From an uncultured Bacilli bacterium (GTDB lineage Bacteria > Bacillota_I > Bacilli_A > RF39 > UBA660): 64,000 nucleotides of DNA. A model generated the notes under the pieces. The model was given only the letters and a program-made list of their open reading frames with translations, ran no database searches and was not told where the DNA came from. The stretch covers positions 133,600 through 197,599 of the forward strand of contig CAKPCB010000002.1 in assembly GCA_934141245.1 (NCBI GenBank), given 5' to 3'. This document shows positions 1-8,932 of the stretch, piece after piece. Every line of letters begins with the position of its first letter. The stretch's first letter is position 1. Made by a program: the position numbers and the translations under genes.

Positions 1-403
1 ATTCGGTATTAATATCCCTTAAATATTGATATTGCTTATTTTTAGTATATAAATAACACATTTTAAATTGAATAACATCGGCACTAGCATTTCTGACGAT
101 ATTTTTTAAATTATTGCCTTTTATTAAAAAATCATCTGAATCTAAAAAAAATATATATTCACCTTTTGCCCTCTTTAGCCCATAATTTCTTGCAGAAGAA
201 GCACCACCATTTAATTTATGGAATGATAATATATTATCATATTGTTTTGCATAATCGTCACAGATTTTTCCACTATTATCAGTAGATCCATCATCAATTA
301 ATAATATTTCATAATCCGATATATTTGAATCTATAATACTTTCTATACATTCACTTATATATTGCTCAGTATTATATACCGGAATAATTATAGATAGTTT
401 CAT
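1..403 (-). CDS. Family 2 glycosyltransferase, 3' end beyond window
   Basis: The gene starts at the ATG at 401-403, behind a good AGGAGG at about 408-413, and runs off the left edge, so only about 134 N-terminal residues are visible. They show the GT-A fold start MKLSIIIPVYNTEQYI, then LLIDDGSTDNSG (nucleotide-sugar binding), NGGASSARNYG, and the metal-binding LDSDD. These are typical of GT2 enzymes that add sugars to lipid-linked repeat units at the cytoplasmic face. It is the last visible gene of the polysaccharide cluster, 17 bases after the EpsG-like polymerase, so almost certainly in the same operon. The acceptor and sugar cannot be told from sequence. Confidence 0.9.
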   Translation of the reverse strand, partial: MKLSIIIPVYNTEQYISECIESIIDSNISDYEILLIDDGSTDNSGKICDDYAKQYDNILSFHKLNGGASSARNYGLKRAKGEYIFFLDSDDFLIKGNNLKNIVRNASADVIQFKMCYLYTKNKQYQYLRDINTE

Positions 404-420
404 TTTAACCTCCTAGTTTA

Positions 421-1446
421 TTACTTAATAAATGCAAACAAAAGCAATCCCAATATACAGAATTTGACAAAAGGTTTGCTTTTGCTATTGAATACATTTA
501 TTGCAGTAGGTAATGATATCATTATTGATGTCAAAAAATATATACTAAATCTATTAAAAATAAATGATTTTGTAGATAATAAGCATAAAATTAAAGACAA
601 ACACGTTAAAATTATAACCTTTTTAATATATTGATTAAATTCCTTTTTTCCTTCACTAAAATAAGAGATATTCAAAGCAATTAAAATAAAAATGTTTATA
701 ATTAAACATGTATAATTAGATGTTGTCCCAACTACATTTCCATATTTTACAATATAGTTGATTCCAAGAAAAGAACTTTTATCTAACAAAAATTGTATAA
801 TTAAACTAGAATTTAAATACATTATAATTCCTGAGATAATTATAATAATTTGTTGATTTATAACTTTATTTTTAAGATTAAGTGCTGGATATACTAACAA
901 CAATGCAATAGATGTGATATGAAATGTAGAAGCAATAAAAATACATATTGCATATTTTATAAACGAATGTTTAAACACATATTTGAGCGAATAGCAGAAA
1001 AAAGCACAAGCCATCCATTGCCTCATTCCATTATATGAAGATATCAAGAATAAACAAACAAATATAAATATAGATAGCAATTTATCATCAGAGCTATCAT
1101 CAATGAACTTATATATCAAAATATACATAATTAAATAATAAACAAATAAAAATAGATAAAAGCTTCGTGAAAAGGATTTTACTATGCAAATCATAAGATT
1201 AAAACCAATATTTTCATATTTAAAATTTAAATTAGAAAAGTTCATGTTTGTAAACCAATTTTTATATTCAAAATAATCAGTACCGTAATCTTCAAATATG
1301 AATTCTCTAAATGTAGCAAAAATTACTAATATCAAAATCAAAAAAAACGCAAAAAATTTATACTTATTATCTTTTTTATTTCTAAAGTACGCATAAAAAA
1401 AAGCAACCATCAGAACTAAAAACGTAAATAACATTTTATTAATCAT
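421..1446 (-). CDS. EpsG-family polysaccharide polymerase (multi-pass membrane protein)
   Basis: This 341-residue protein is made almost wholly of hydrophobic helices (about ten), with the EpsG/Wzy-like signatures DYGTDYFEYKNWF near residue 50 and NGMRQWMACAFF near residue 140. Such proteins polymerise exported oligosaccharide repeat units at the outer face of the membrane. A TTG 15 bases upstream is in frame, but the ATG at 1444-1446 has GGAG nine bases before it, so I take that as the start. It lies between a GT4 gene and a GT2 gene and is probably co-transcribed with both. EpsG family membership is well supported; the polymer is unknown. Confidence 0.8.
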   Translation of the reverse strand: MINKMLFTFLVLMVAFFYAYFRNKKDNKYKFFAFFLILILVIFATFREFIFEDYGTDYFEYKNWFTNMNFSNLNFKYENIGFNLMICIVKSFSRSFYLFLFVYYLIMYILIYKFIDDSSDDKLLSIFIFVCLFLISSYNGMRQWMACAFFCYSLKYVFKHSFIKYAICIFIASTFHITSIALLLVYPALNLKNKVINQQIIIIISGIIMYLNSSLIIQFLLDKSSFLGINYIVKYGNVVGTTSNYTCLIINIFILIALNISYFSEGKKEFNQYIKKVIILTCLSLILCLLSTKSFIFNRFSIYFLTSIMISLPTAINVFNSKSKPFVKFCILGLLLFAFIK

Positions 1447-1462
1447 ATAATTTTTCTCCAAT

Positions 1463-2575
1463 TCATGAATTTATTTTATATATATATAAATACCACTCTT
1501 TTAAAGAATACATCTCATAAGTATTCGCTTTATTAACTGGAAAACACTTTCCAAGAAAATTATTATTGTACAAATTTAAAAGTTTACTAGAAAAAATTTC
1601 AATAGAATCAATTCCAACTAAATACCCATTTTTACCATCTTCAATTAAATCTCTATTACCTCTGCAATTAGTCGCAACAACTGGCAATCCAACATACATA
1701 GCCTCTATTATGTTTATAGGAAGTCCTTCCCTTTTACTTGTAGAAACAGCCACATTTGATATCTTCAATAATCTTGGTATATCATTTCTATATCCTAAAA
1801 AATGAACGTTTTTGTCAACATTTTTTTCTTTTGCCATTTTTTGATAATATCCATTTAATTCATCTTCTCCAGGTAATAATAAGTGTATATCTTTATGCTT
1901 TTTAATCAATTCTGCCATCGATTCTATAAGCATGCCCTGATTTTTATTTTTATCAAGCCTAGCAGGATATATCAAAACAAAATCATTTTCTTTTAATCCG
2001 AGAGACTTTCTAAGTTCAAGCTTTTCACTTTTGGTCATAGTAAAATTAAACTTATCTTCATCAATACCAACACCTGGCACATATTCAACGCTCCTACACT
2101 TTTTAAATTTCTTCTTAGCAAGCTCATAGTCTTCTTTATTAATAGTGATTAAAGTATCAGTATATTTAGATAAATATTTTTCTACTGGGTAAAAAAGCAA
2201 CCAATTAAGTAATGGTGCTCCTTTATAAAAATGAAAACCATGCGCTGTATAAATCATTCTAGTATTTACTTTACTTCTTACTTTTTTATAAGCAAGTCTA
2301 GTAACAACACTACCCATTGGAGTATGCGTATGAACTATATCAAAGTCATTTTCTAGCAATATCTTCTTCATTTGCCTAATTGCTCTTAAATTATTTATTT
2401 TAAATGGACTTCTCTCAAAAGTAACTTTATGCTTTACATCACAAAAAGGGATTGGGTCATCTGTATTAGTTGCAACATGAACTTCATATCCCTTTTCTTT
2501 AAACATTTTTAAATAAGGCAAATGAAAATGCAATATGTGTGAGTCAACGGTTGCCGAAAACAAAACCTTTTTCAT
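1463..2575 (-). CDS. Family 4 glycosyltransferase, EpsD-like
   Basis: This 370-residue GT-B glycosyltransferase opens MKKVLFSATVDSHILHFHLP, very like EpsD-type enzymes of biofilm exopolysaccharide clusters. It carries the GT4 donor-binding block REGLPINIIEAMYVGLPVV with the E-x7-E pair near residue 290, and AHGFHFYKGAP in the N-terminal domain. It should add the second or a later sugar to the undecaprenyl-linked primer. Its ATG overlaps the stop codon of the upstream sugar transferase (TAATG), implying translational coupling, and the polymerase follows 16 bases later. Confidence 0.9.
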   Translation of the reverse strand: MKKVLFSATVDSHILHFHLPYLKMFKEKGYEVHVATNTDDPIPFCDVKHKVTFERSPFKINNLRAIRQMKKILLENDFDIVHTHTPMGSVVTRLAYKKVRSKVNTRMIYTAHGFHFYKGAPLLNWLLFYPVEKYLSKYTDTLITINKEDYELAKKKFKKCRSVEYVPGVGIDEDKFNFTMTKSEKLELRKSLGLKENDFVLIYPARLDKNKNQGMLIESMAELIKKHKDIHLLLPGEDELNGYYQKMAKEKNVDKNVHFLGYRNDIPRLLKISNVAVSTSKREGLPINIIEAMYVGLPVVATNCRGNRDLIEDGKNGYLVGIDSIEIFSSKLLNLYNNNFLGKCFPVNKANTYEMYSLKEWYLYIYKINS

Positions 2576-3312
2576 TATGCCCCACTCCCTACTAATAATG
2601 AATTGTCTAATTCTTCAGATAAATTTGGCATAGTATTTGAAGAAACCACTTTTTTCTTCCTTTTATCTTTATAATTAAAAGTATAATATTCTTTTCTCTT
2701 AGGATGATTTTGTTTTGCAAGCTCCCTTATTTCTTCATGTATTGCAGACTTACTATTGCTAAATCCTTCTCTTTTTAATATACATTTAACAGTTTTAAAA
2801 ACAATCATAACATCCATTTTAAAAGAAATATGTTTCACATAATATATATCTATATTAATACGCTCTTTAATACTAAGATTATTCCTACCACTACATTGAG
2901 CAAGTCCTGTTATTCCAGGTAATGCATCTAATCTTTTCATCTGATGCTTATTAAAATTTTCTGCATATTCCAAAATCCAAGGTCTAGGTCCAATAAAACT
3001 CATTTCACCTTTTAATATATTTATAAGTTGAGGTAATTCATCTAATGATAATTTTCTAATTAATCTGCCAACACTAGTGATTTGATCCTCCATACTAGAA
3101 TCATAAACATCATTATTTTTACTCATACTTCTAAATTTATATAATTTAAACGGAACACCATATCGTCCACTTCTTGTCTGTTTGAATATGACTTCACCCT
3201 TTGAATCTAACTTAATAGCAATCGCAACTATTAAAAATAATGGAAATAGTACGATTAAAAGTATTACTGCACAAACTACATCTAAAAATCTTTTAATATA
3301 CCTCTTATACAT
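2575..3312 (-). CDS. Priming sugar phosphotransferase (bacterial sugar transferase, EpsL/PglC type)
   Basis: At 245 residues this is a monotopic phosphoglycosyl transferase. A hydrophobic re-entrant helix (about residues 10-33) is followed by FKQTRSGRYGVPFKLYKFRS and DELPQLINILKGEMSFIGPR, the family's core motifs. It moves a sugar phosphate from a nucleotide sugar to undecaprenyl phosphate, the first step of repeat-unit assembly. A lysine-rich tail of about 50 residues extends past the usual catalytic core. It is the first enzyme gene of the visible cluster, eight bases after the cohesin-like gene, with its stop overlapping the GT4 start. Confidence 0.92.
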   Translation of the reverse strand: MYKRYIKRFLDVVCAVILLIVLFPLFLIVAIAIKLDSKGEVIFKQTRSGRYGVPFKLYKFRSMSKNNDVYDSSMEDQITSVGRLIRKLSLDELPQLINILKGEMSFIGPRPWILEYAENFNKHQMKRLDALPGITGLAQCSGRNNLSIKERINIDIYYVKHISFKMDVMIVFKTVKCILKREGFSNSKSAIHEEIRELAKQNHPKRKEYYTFNYKDKRKKKVVSSNTMPNLSEELDNSLLVGSGA

Positions 3313-3320
3313 CTTTCTAC

Positions 3321-4160
3321 TTACCTTTCTTTTTTACTAATAAATATTCCAAGAATACAAGCAACACCCGATATAATTGCTAATACTACCCACTTCCACT
3401 TATATGTTGTATTTGATTCAAATTCCTCATTGTCAATATTTACCTTTTCAGGTTTTAAAATATTAACTTTGATTTTATATTCTTCTTTTGCTAGTGATGG
3501 GGATGTAACAGTTATAATTATATTTCCATCTTTTAATTCTTCTACTTTTTGACTTGAAATCTCAACCTTTGATTTTTCATTTTTAGGAATTGCTACCAAA
3601 TCAAGTTCTTTTACATCCTCTGATACATTTACTTCATAAGAATGAACATCATTTTTAAGCTCAATTGTAGCAATGTTTGACTTAATTTCTTTTAATAAAT
3701 TACTTTCCTTAGGCTTTGTATTTTCTACCCCAACAGTAATATCCAAAACAGTTGAATTTAGTTTTACTGTCTTGCCATTTACTAGATTTGCAACAGCATT
3801 ATTAATTCTAACGGAGCCAATATTTGCTTTTGAATTTTGCTTTACATTTACTTCTATTGTACCTAATTTAACTTTACCCTTTTTCGCAGAATCAAATGTA
3901 ACAGTATTCTTAATAGAATTAGAAACAACATTCTTGAAACCATCTTCAACTTTAAAAGTTGCAGGTACATCATAGCTGGTAAATATTAAAGAAAATGACA
4001 CGCTTGTTGCTTCCTCATCAAGATTAGCATAAATACCAACACTACTAGATTCACCTTTTGATAATGTAATTGTATTGCTATCTAAACTGAGTGCATCAAC
4101 AACGGCAATTTGTATTAAAAAAGTCATAAAAATAAGAATAAGCTTTGTCAAATGTTTCAT
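3321..4160 (-). CDS. Secreted membrane-anchored protein with cohesin-like and cadherin-like beta domains
   Basis: The 279-residue product has a signal peptide (residues 1-23, ending VVDA), a cohesin-like beta-sandwich region (about 25-140), and a second region around 175-235 with the Y-x-V-N-V and Y-K-I-K-V edges of cadherin-like beta domains. A single C-terminal membrane helix (about 252-272) ends in KKER. It therefore sits outside the cell, tethered by its C-terminus; no LPxTG motif is visible. It leads the exopolysaccharide operon behind a clear promoter and a GGTGAT ribosome site. A structural or cell-surface role linked to the polymer is my inference. Confidence 0.7.
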   Translation of the reverse strand: MKHLTKLILIFMTFLIQIAVVDALSLDSNTITLSKGESSSVGIYANLDEEATSVSFSLIFTSYDVPATFKVEDGFKNVVSNSIKNTVTFDSAKKGKVKLGTIEVNVKQNSKANIGSVRINNAVANLVNGKTVKLNSTVLDITVGVENTKPKESNLLKEIKSNIATIELKNDVHSYEVNVSEDVKELDLVAIPKNEKSKVEISSQKVEELKDGNIIITVTSPSLAKEEYKIKVNILKPEKVNIDNEEFESNTTYKWKWVVLAIISGVACILGIFISKKER

Positions 4161-4175
4161 ATCATCACCATATAA

Positions 4176-4204
4176 AGTATATAATATTCGAATGTCTAAA
4201 TCAA
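4176..4204 (-). promoter_or_regulatory. Sigma-A-type promoter of the exopolysaccharide operon
   Basis: Reading the minus strand, TTGATT (4199-4204) and TATACT (4176-4181) are 17 bases apart, just upstream of the GGTGAT ribosome site of the gene starting at 4160. The -10 and spacing are good and the -35 is fair. Confidence 0.6.
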
Positions 4205-4253
4205 TAAAAATAGAAAAAAATGTCGAAAATAGTTAACAAAAAGGGAATAAAGT

Positions 4254-5903
4254 CTAAATAAGCTCAATTCTCTTAGTTATTCTATCTATTTCTAAAAGCT
4301 TTAATATTTCATACAAGTCAGGTGTAGTAGATTTAGTTGTAACTGAAACTCTTATTATAGTAGAAAAATCTGCAACACTTCCCTTATATTTATCAGGATT
4401 TAACTTATACTCTTTCATATCAGGACAATATCCACATTCACTGCAAGCCTCTTTCATTTTACTAAACCAAGTATCTTTATCAAATCCCTCATTATAATAT
4501 TTAGAAAAATATGTATTTAATACATTTCTTATCTCATCCTTATCAGAAATCCTTTGCCATTCATAATCTTTTGAAGCCTTATTAAATAATTCATCATACA
4601 TATACCAAATATTACTTTTTATATCCTTATATGTTATATAATCTTTTCTAGGTTTTTTTTGGCATCTTTCAATATTAACTATATTCATAAAGTATTCTTT
4701 ATCATTATTTATAAGTTCATAAAATTCGTTATCATACTTTTCTGTATATTTCAACGTTTCATCAAGTACTTCTTCTTTAGTCATTTTAGAAATTATATCT
4801 TTTGAAATGTTATTTAATTTTTCTAGATCAAACAAGGCACCAGATGCAGACATTTTCTTAGGAGAAAATTGAAATTCCAAGTAAGATTTATCAGGATTTG
4901 CGGTATGCCACTCCTCATAATTAGAATTAATTATAGTCATAAGTGCCTCTATAACTGCAGTCGTTGGATAACCGTTTTCCTCATAATAACTCATTGATGC
5001 TTCAGGATCTTTTCTTTTACTTATCTTTCTTACCGAATCGCCATCTTTTTTAATTATTAATGGAGTATGAATATATTTTGGTGCTTTAAATCCAAAGGCT
5101 TTAAACATTTCAATATGTTTAGTAACACTTGGTAACCATTCTTCTCCTCTTATTACATGTGTAGTATGCATTAAATGATCATCAACAACATGCGCAAAAT
5201 GATATGTTGGAAGCATATTATCACTTTTCATTATAACATCATCAATATCATTTTCACTTAAACTCAATTTACCCTTAACTAAGTCTTCAACAATTATTTT
5301 GTTATCGAAATCCCCCATAGACTTAAATCTTATTACAAATGGAGTATTTTGTTTTATTTTTTCTATCTGTTCTTCTACACTTAAATTTCTACATTTAGCA
5401 TAAACACCATAATATCCAGTTCTTTTCTTTCTTTCTTCTTGTTTTACTCTCATATCATTTAGTTCATCTTTAGTACAAAAACAAGGATATGCTCTTCCAA
5501 TTTCAATTAATCTTTTTATATATGCATGATAAATTTCTTTTCTTTCACTCTGAATATATGGGCCATATTTTCCAACGGTTTTTCCTTTATATTCATATTC
5601 ATCAGGTACAATTCCATATTGATTTAATGTTTTCATTATAAGTTCAACTGCACAGTCAACTTCCCTTGCCTTATCTGTATCCTCATTTCTTAAAAAGAAA
5701 ACTCCATCAGAATTCTTCGCAGTAACATAATCAATAAGCGCTTGATAAAATCCACCTATATGCATATAACCCGTTGGAGAAGGTGCAAATCTAGTTACCT
5801 TTGCTCCTTCCTTTAAATTTCTCTCTGGATATATCGATTCATAATATTCTACATCATGTTCTAAATTTGGAAATATTAGATTAGCTAAATCTTTATTTGT
5901 CAT
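4254..5903 (-). CDS. gltX: Glutamyl-tRNA synthetase
   Basis: This 549-residue class I aminoacyl-tRNA synthetase charges tRNA-Glu, and perhaps tRNA-Gln if no GlnRS exists. It has the HIGH-type motif PSPTGYMHIGG near residue 40, VIRGEEWLPS near residue 255, and the KMSKS-type loop KISKRKDPEAS near residue 290. It belongs to the longer GltX type (about 550 residues) seen in low-GC lineages, with a cysteine cluster CSECGYC near residue 488. GAGGTGAGAA precedes the ATG. A possible promoter (TTTAAA, 17 bases, TATAAT) lies in the shared divergent region with the methyltransferase gene. Confidence 0.96.
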   Translation of the reverse strand: MTNKDLANLIFPNLEHDVEYYESIYPERNLKEGAKVTRFAPSPTGYMHIGGFYQALIDYVTAKNSDGVFFLRNEDTDKAREVDCAVELIMKTLNQYGIVPDEYEYKGKTVGKYGPYIQSERKEIYHAYIKRLIEIGRAYPCFCTKDELNDMRVKQEERKKRTGYYGVYAKCRNLSVEEQIEKIKQNTPFVIRFKSMGDFDNKIIVEDLVKGKLSLSENDIDDVIMKSDNMLPTYHFAHVVDDHLMHTTHVIRGEEWLPSVTKHIEMFKAFGFKAPKYIHTPLIIKKDGDSVRKISKRKDPEASMSYYEENGYPTTAVIEALMTIINSNYEEWHTANPDKSYLEFQFSPKKMSASGALFDLEKLNNISKDIISKMTKEEVLDETLKYTEKYDNEFYELINNDKEYFMNIVNIERCQKKPRKDYITYKDIKSNIWYMYDELFNKASKDYEWQRISDKDEIRNVLNTYFSKYYNEGFDKDTWFSKMKEACSECGYCPDMKEYKLNPDKYKGSVADFSTIIRVSVTTKSTTPDLYEILKLLEIDRITKRIELI

Positions 5904-5961
5904 ATTCTCACCTCAAAACTACGTATATTATATAATATTTTTAAATTATTTTAAACATTTT

Positions 5962-5990
5962 TTGAACATTTATATTTATTAATGTATAAT
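5962..5990 (+). promoter_or_regulatory. Sigma-A promoter for the methyltransferase/MBL gene pair
   Basis: TTGAAC (5962-5967) and a perfect TATAAT (5985-5990) are 17 bases apart, about 25 bases before the ATG at 6016 and upstream of the AGGTGA ribosome site. This is one of the cleanest promoters in the window. Confidence 0.75.
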
Positions 5991-6015
5991 ATTTGTTTGT
6001 AGCAGGTGAAAATAT

Positions 6016-6795
6016 ATGAATGAAAAAAACTTAATAACTTATTATAATAAATTTAATGAAAATAAGCGACTTACTAGAAGGCATGGTCAAATTGAATACA
6101 TAACTGCAATGAAATATATACATAAATATTTAAATAAATTTGCTAATCCCAAAATAATAGATATTGGTGCAGGAACTGGAAAATATACAATTACGCTATA
6201 TAATGAAGGCTATGATATAACTGCTGTTGAACTAGTAAAGCATAATTTAATGTATATAAAAAAAGAAAATCCTAAAATTAAATCATATCAACTAAATGCT
6301 ACTGATTTAAGTAAATTTAAAGATAAAGAGTTTGATATGGTACTCTTATTTGGCCCTATGTATCATTTGATATCAGATTCAGAAAAACTAAAAGCATTAA
6401 GTGAAGCTAAAAGAATTTTAAAAGATAATGGTATAATACTAATTAGTTATTATATGAATGATTATTGTATTATAAAACATGGTTTTATTGATAAAAATAT
6501 ACTTAATGCAATAAACAAAAAAGAAATAGATTCTAATTATCATATAACACCAAAAAAAGATGATTTATATAGTATGGTAAGATTAGAAGATATAAATAGA
6601 TATAACAAAAGTTTAAATTTAAAAAGAATAAAAATAGTTGCACAAGATGGTCCAAGTGATTATATAAGACCAGTAATCAATAAAATGAATGATGAAGAAT
6701 TTAATGTATATATTGATTATCATCTTAAAACATGTGAAAGAAAAGAATTACTTGGAGCAAGCAGTCATGTATTAGACATTTTAAAAAAGAAATAA
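6016..6795 (+). CDS. Class I SAM-dependent methyltransferase
   Basis: The 259-residue protein has the Rossmann methyltransferase motif I IIDIGAGTGKYT near residue 45, an acidic residue at the end of beta-2 (AVEL), and a post-motif strand FDMVLLFGPMYHL near residue 108. The substrate cannot be told; small-molecule or ubiquinone/UbiE-type methyltransferases share this layout. It has its own promoter and an AGGTGA ribosome site. The next gene begins 12 bases after its stop, so the two form an operon. Confidence 0.85.
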   Translation: MNEKNLITYYNKFNENKRLTRRHGQIEYITAMKYIHKYLNKFANPKIIDIGAGTGKYTITLYNEGYDITAVELVKHNLMYIKKENPKIKSYQLNATDLSKFKDKEFDMVLLFGPMYHLISDSEKLKALSEAKRILKDNGIILISYYMNDYCIIKHGFIDKNILNAINKKEIDSNYHITPKKDDLYSMVRLEDINRYNKSLNLKRIKIVAQDGPSDYIRPVINKMNDEEFNVYIDYHLKTCERKELLGASSHVLDILKKK

Positions 6796-6807
6796 TGAGG
6801 TGATTTT

Positions 6808-7581
6808 TTGCTTTCAGTCAAGTGGTATGGGACAATGTCTCTGGAAATAAAATATAATAGCCAAAGTCTAATAATTGATCCATTTATTAGATATAATAAA
6901 AGAAATGATAAAGTTTTCATAAGTAATATGTCTAAGTATAAAAACATAATAATAACACATGGGCATATTGATCATACTGTTGATTTACCAAACTTATACA
7001 AAAATAAAAAATGTAAAATATATTGTACAAAATGTGTATGTAAAAGATTAATTAAAAATAATTTAACTAAACATCAATTAGTAGAAGTTAAACCTAATGA
7101 TAACTTTAAAATAAATAATTTCAATATAAAAGTATATAAGAGTAAACACATTAATTTTGATTTAATATTAGTACTTAAAACAGTATTTAGTAAAGATATA
7201 TTTAAATACTTTAAAAACCTCTTATTTATTATTAAAAACAATTTTGTATGTAGAGAAAAGAAACAAACAGTGGCATATAGCATAATAATTGATGATAAAT
7301 CATTTTTTGTTTTAGGCAGTATGAATCTAGATAAAAATACTAAATATCCTAAAGACATAGACTATTTAATATTAGCTTATCAAGGAAGAAGCGATTTAGA
7401 TAAAAAAGTAAACGATATCATAGAAAGAATAAATCCTAAAAATGTAATACTTTCACATTTCGATAACTCATTTCCACCAATATCAAAAGATGTAAATATT
7501 TCTAATCTAAAAAATATCATCAACAAAAATATAAATATAATAATACCAACCCATGATAAAGACATAGTCTTAACAAAATAA
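6808..7581 (+). CDS. MBL-fold metallohydrolase (UlaG/YtnP-like)
   Basis: This 257-residue metallo-beta-lactamase-fold protein starts at a TTG (6808-6810) six bases after AGGTGA, and the family's usual opening V-K-W-Y-G-T-x-S-L follows immediately. The zinc motif THGHIDH is near residue 50, and a further histidine appears in ILSHFDN near residue 215. UlaG-like members hydrolyse small phosphodiesters or lactones, but many are uncharacterised. About 60 lysine-rich residues in the middle look like a lineage insertion. It is paired with the methyltransferase and ends in a shared terminator. Confidence 0.8.
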   Translation: MLSVKWYGTMSLEIKYNSQSLIIDPFIRYNKRNDKVFISNMSKYKNIIITHGHIDHTVDLPNLYKNKKCKIYCTKCVCKRLIKNNLTKHQLVEVKPNDNFKINNFNIKVYKSKHINFDLILVLKTVFSKDIFKYFKNLLFIIKNNFVCREKKQTVAYSIIIDDKSFFVLGSMNLDKNTKYPKDIDYLILAYQGRSDLDKKVNDIIERINPKNVILSHFDNSFPPISKDVNISNLKNIINKNINIIIPTHDKDIVLTK

Positions 7582-7605
7582 AATACCAAGCATATATGGT
7601 ATTTT
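7580..7605. terminator. Bidirectional intrinsic terminator between converging genes
   Basis: AAAATACCA (7580-7588) and TGGTATTTT (7597-7605) form a 9-bp stem with an 8-base loop between the MBL gene and the converging CinA-like gene. The A/T flanks give a U-tract in both directions. Confidence 0.75.
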
Positions 7606-7609
7606 ATTA

Positions 7610-8077
7610 CTATTTACATATTTTTAACATTCGATTTACTACTTCATCTATAACAAGTTGCTTATTTAGCTCTCTAGACTCCTTTAAAACTTCAATCTTA
7701 GTGTTATAAAATTTATTATTATTTCTATCATATATACTTATATATACAACATTGTCCTTGCCATACAAATTGTTAATATCTATCCTATTTAATTTACCTG
7801 TTATACCTACCCCATAATCAGAATTTGCATAATTACTTATAGTTTTACTCATTTCCATAGCAGTTTCAATACTATATACAGAGTATCTATCAATAACAGT
7901 TTTACTTACACCCATTTTTATTTTATATTCATTTGAATAAGTTACTGCGCTAAACTTTAATACTTCACTTGCACCCTCAATATTAGTAATAGAGTTTACT
8001 ACCCCTCCACCAGTACAAGATTCCATAGTGGAAATTGTTTTTTTGCTTATAGTCAATAATTCAATTAATTCCTTCAT
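7610..8077 (-). CDS. CinA C-terminal domain protein, nicotinamide-nucleotide amidohydrolase
   Basis: The 155-residue protein is a stand-alone CinA amidohydrolase domain (PncC type): TMESCTGGGVVNSIT at residues 17-31, AVTYSNEYK near residue 44, and DYGVGITGKL near residue 88. PncC-type enzymes deamidate nicotinamide mononucleotide to nicotinate mononucleotide in NAD salvage. The N-terminal pyrophosphatase domain of full CinA is absent, as is common for this form. AAGGAGT lies six bases before the ATG. It converges on the MBL gene and appears monocistronic. Confidence 0.85.
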   Translation of the reverse strand: MKELIELLTISKKTISTMESCTGGGVVNSITNIEGASEVLKFSAVTYSNEYKIKMGVSKTVIDRYSVYSIETAMEMSKTISNYANSDYGVGITGKLNRIDINNLYGKDNVVYISIYDRNNNKFYNTKIEVLKESRELNKQLVIDEVVNRMLKICK

Positions 8078-8200
8078 ATATACACTCCTTTTATAATTAT
8101 ACCACGTATATAGTTAAATAAATATAATTTATGAAAAGTATTTAAAATATATATACAATGTATAATAAGTTTTATGCTACAATTTTATTAGGAGGTTCAC

Positions 8201-8911
8201 ATGATAAATGAATTAGATACGTTAAATGAAGAATATAATAATTATAAAGAGGAAATAGTAAAATTAAGTACAGAATTAGAAGAACAAAAGTCTAAATTGG
8301 ATGAGGAAATAAAAAATATATATGATGCAAAAATGAAAGAATTGAAGCAAAGTTTCTATGAAAAGAAAACCAAGATAAACAACAAATATAGGTATGTCAC
8401 AGTAAAAAGACAACAATTAATAAATCAGATACATATAAATTCAATGTTTAATACTTTTGAAATAGGATTGGCTATTGCTAAATTATTAACTGAATTTGAG
8501 AAAAAGCATTATATTTTTAATGAAGGAGTTGTAAATGTAACTGAATTTGATTTTTCTGATCATGACAAAATATCAAGTAAAGAAAGCTATGTTTCAGCAA
8601 TAATAACAACCACTTCTATAAAAAATTTGAATAAAAAGAATATAGAAATACCTCCAACCAAAACTTTATATAATTTCATAGATTCAGGTGATATACTATT
8701 ATACTACAATGATTTTAAACAAGATTTTATTTATTTTTATGATGAAGAAGGAAGATATATATTTAATAATAAATATCCATACATAAAGGATTTTATAGAC
8801 AGCTTAATTTTAACAAAAATAGATAACATAGATAACTTTAATATAAATAATAAACTAAAACAGTTTATAGATGAAAATAAAGGCAAATTGAAGAAAAAAA
8901 CATATTTTTAG
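8201..8911 (+). CDS. Unrecognised protein with N-terminal coiled coil
   Basis: I do not recognise this 236-residue protein. Residues 1-75 are charged and heptad-like (coiled coil, rich in E and K). The rest is a compact alpha/beta-looking region with aromatic-rich stretches such as LLYYNDFKQDFIYFY. There is no signal peptide or membrane helix, so it is probably cytoplasmic. A strong AGGAGG precedes the ATG by six bases, and an extended -10 (TGCTACAAT, 8175-8183) lies just upstream. It converges with another unknown gene through a shared terminator stem that overlaps its own stop codon. Confidence 0.75.
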   Translation: MINELDTLNEEYNNYKEEIVKLSTELEEQKSKLDEEIKNIYDAKMKELKQSFYEKKTKINNKYRYVTVKRQQLINQIHINSMFNTFEIGLAIAKLLTEFEKKHYIFNEGVVNVTEFDFSDHDKISSKESYVSAIITTTSIKNLNKKNIEIPPTKTLYNFIDSGDILLYYNDFKQDFIYFYDEEGRYIFNNKYPYIKDFIDSLILTKIDNIDNFNINNKLKQFIDENKGKLKKKTYF

Positions 8912-8924
8912 AATATGCTTTTTT
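8894..8924. terminator. Bidirectional intrinsic terminator
   Basis: CATATT (8901-8906) pairs with AATATG (8912-8917), extended by A and T tracts on either side with one bulged C. It spans the stop codon of the upstream gene and serves the converging gene ending at 8933 as well. Confidence 0.65.
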
Positions 8925-8932
8925 ATTGAACT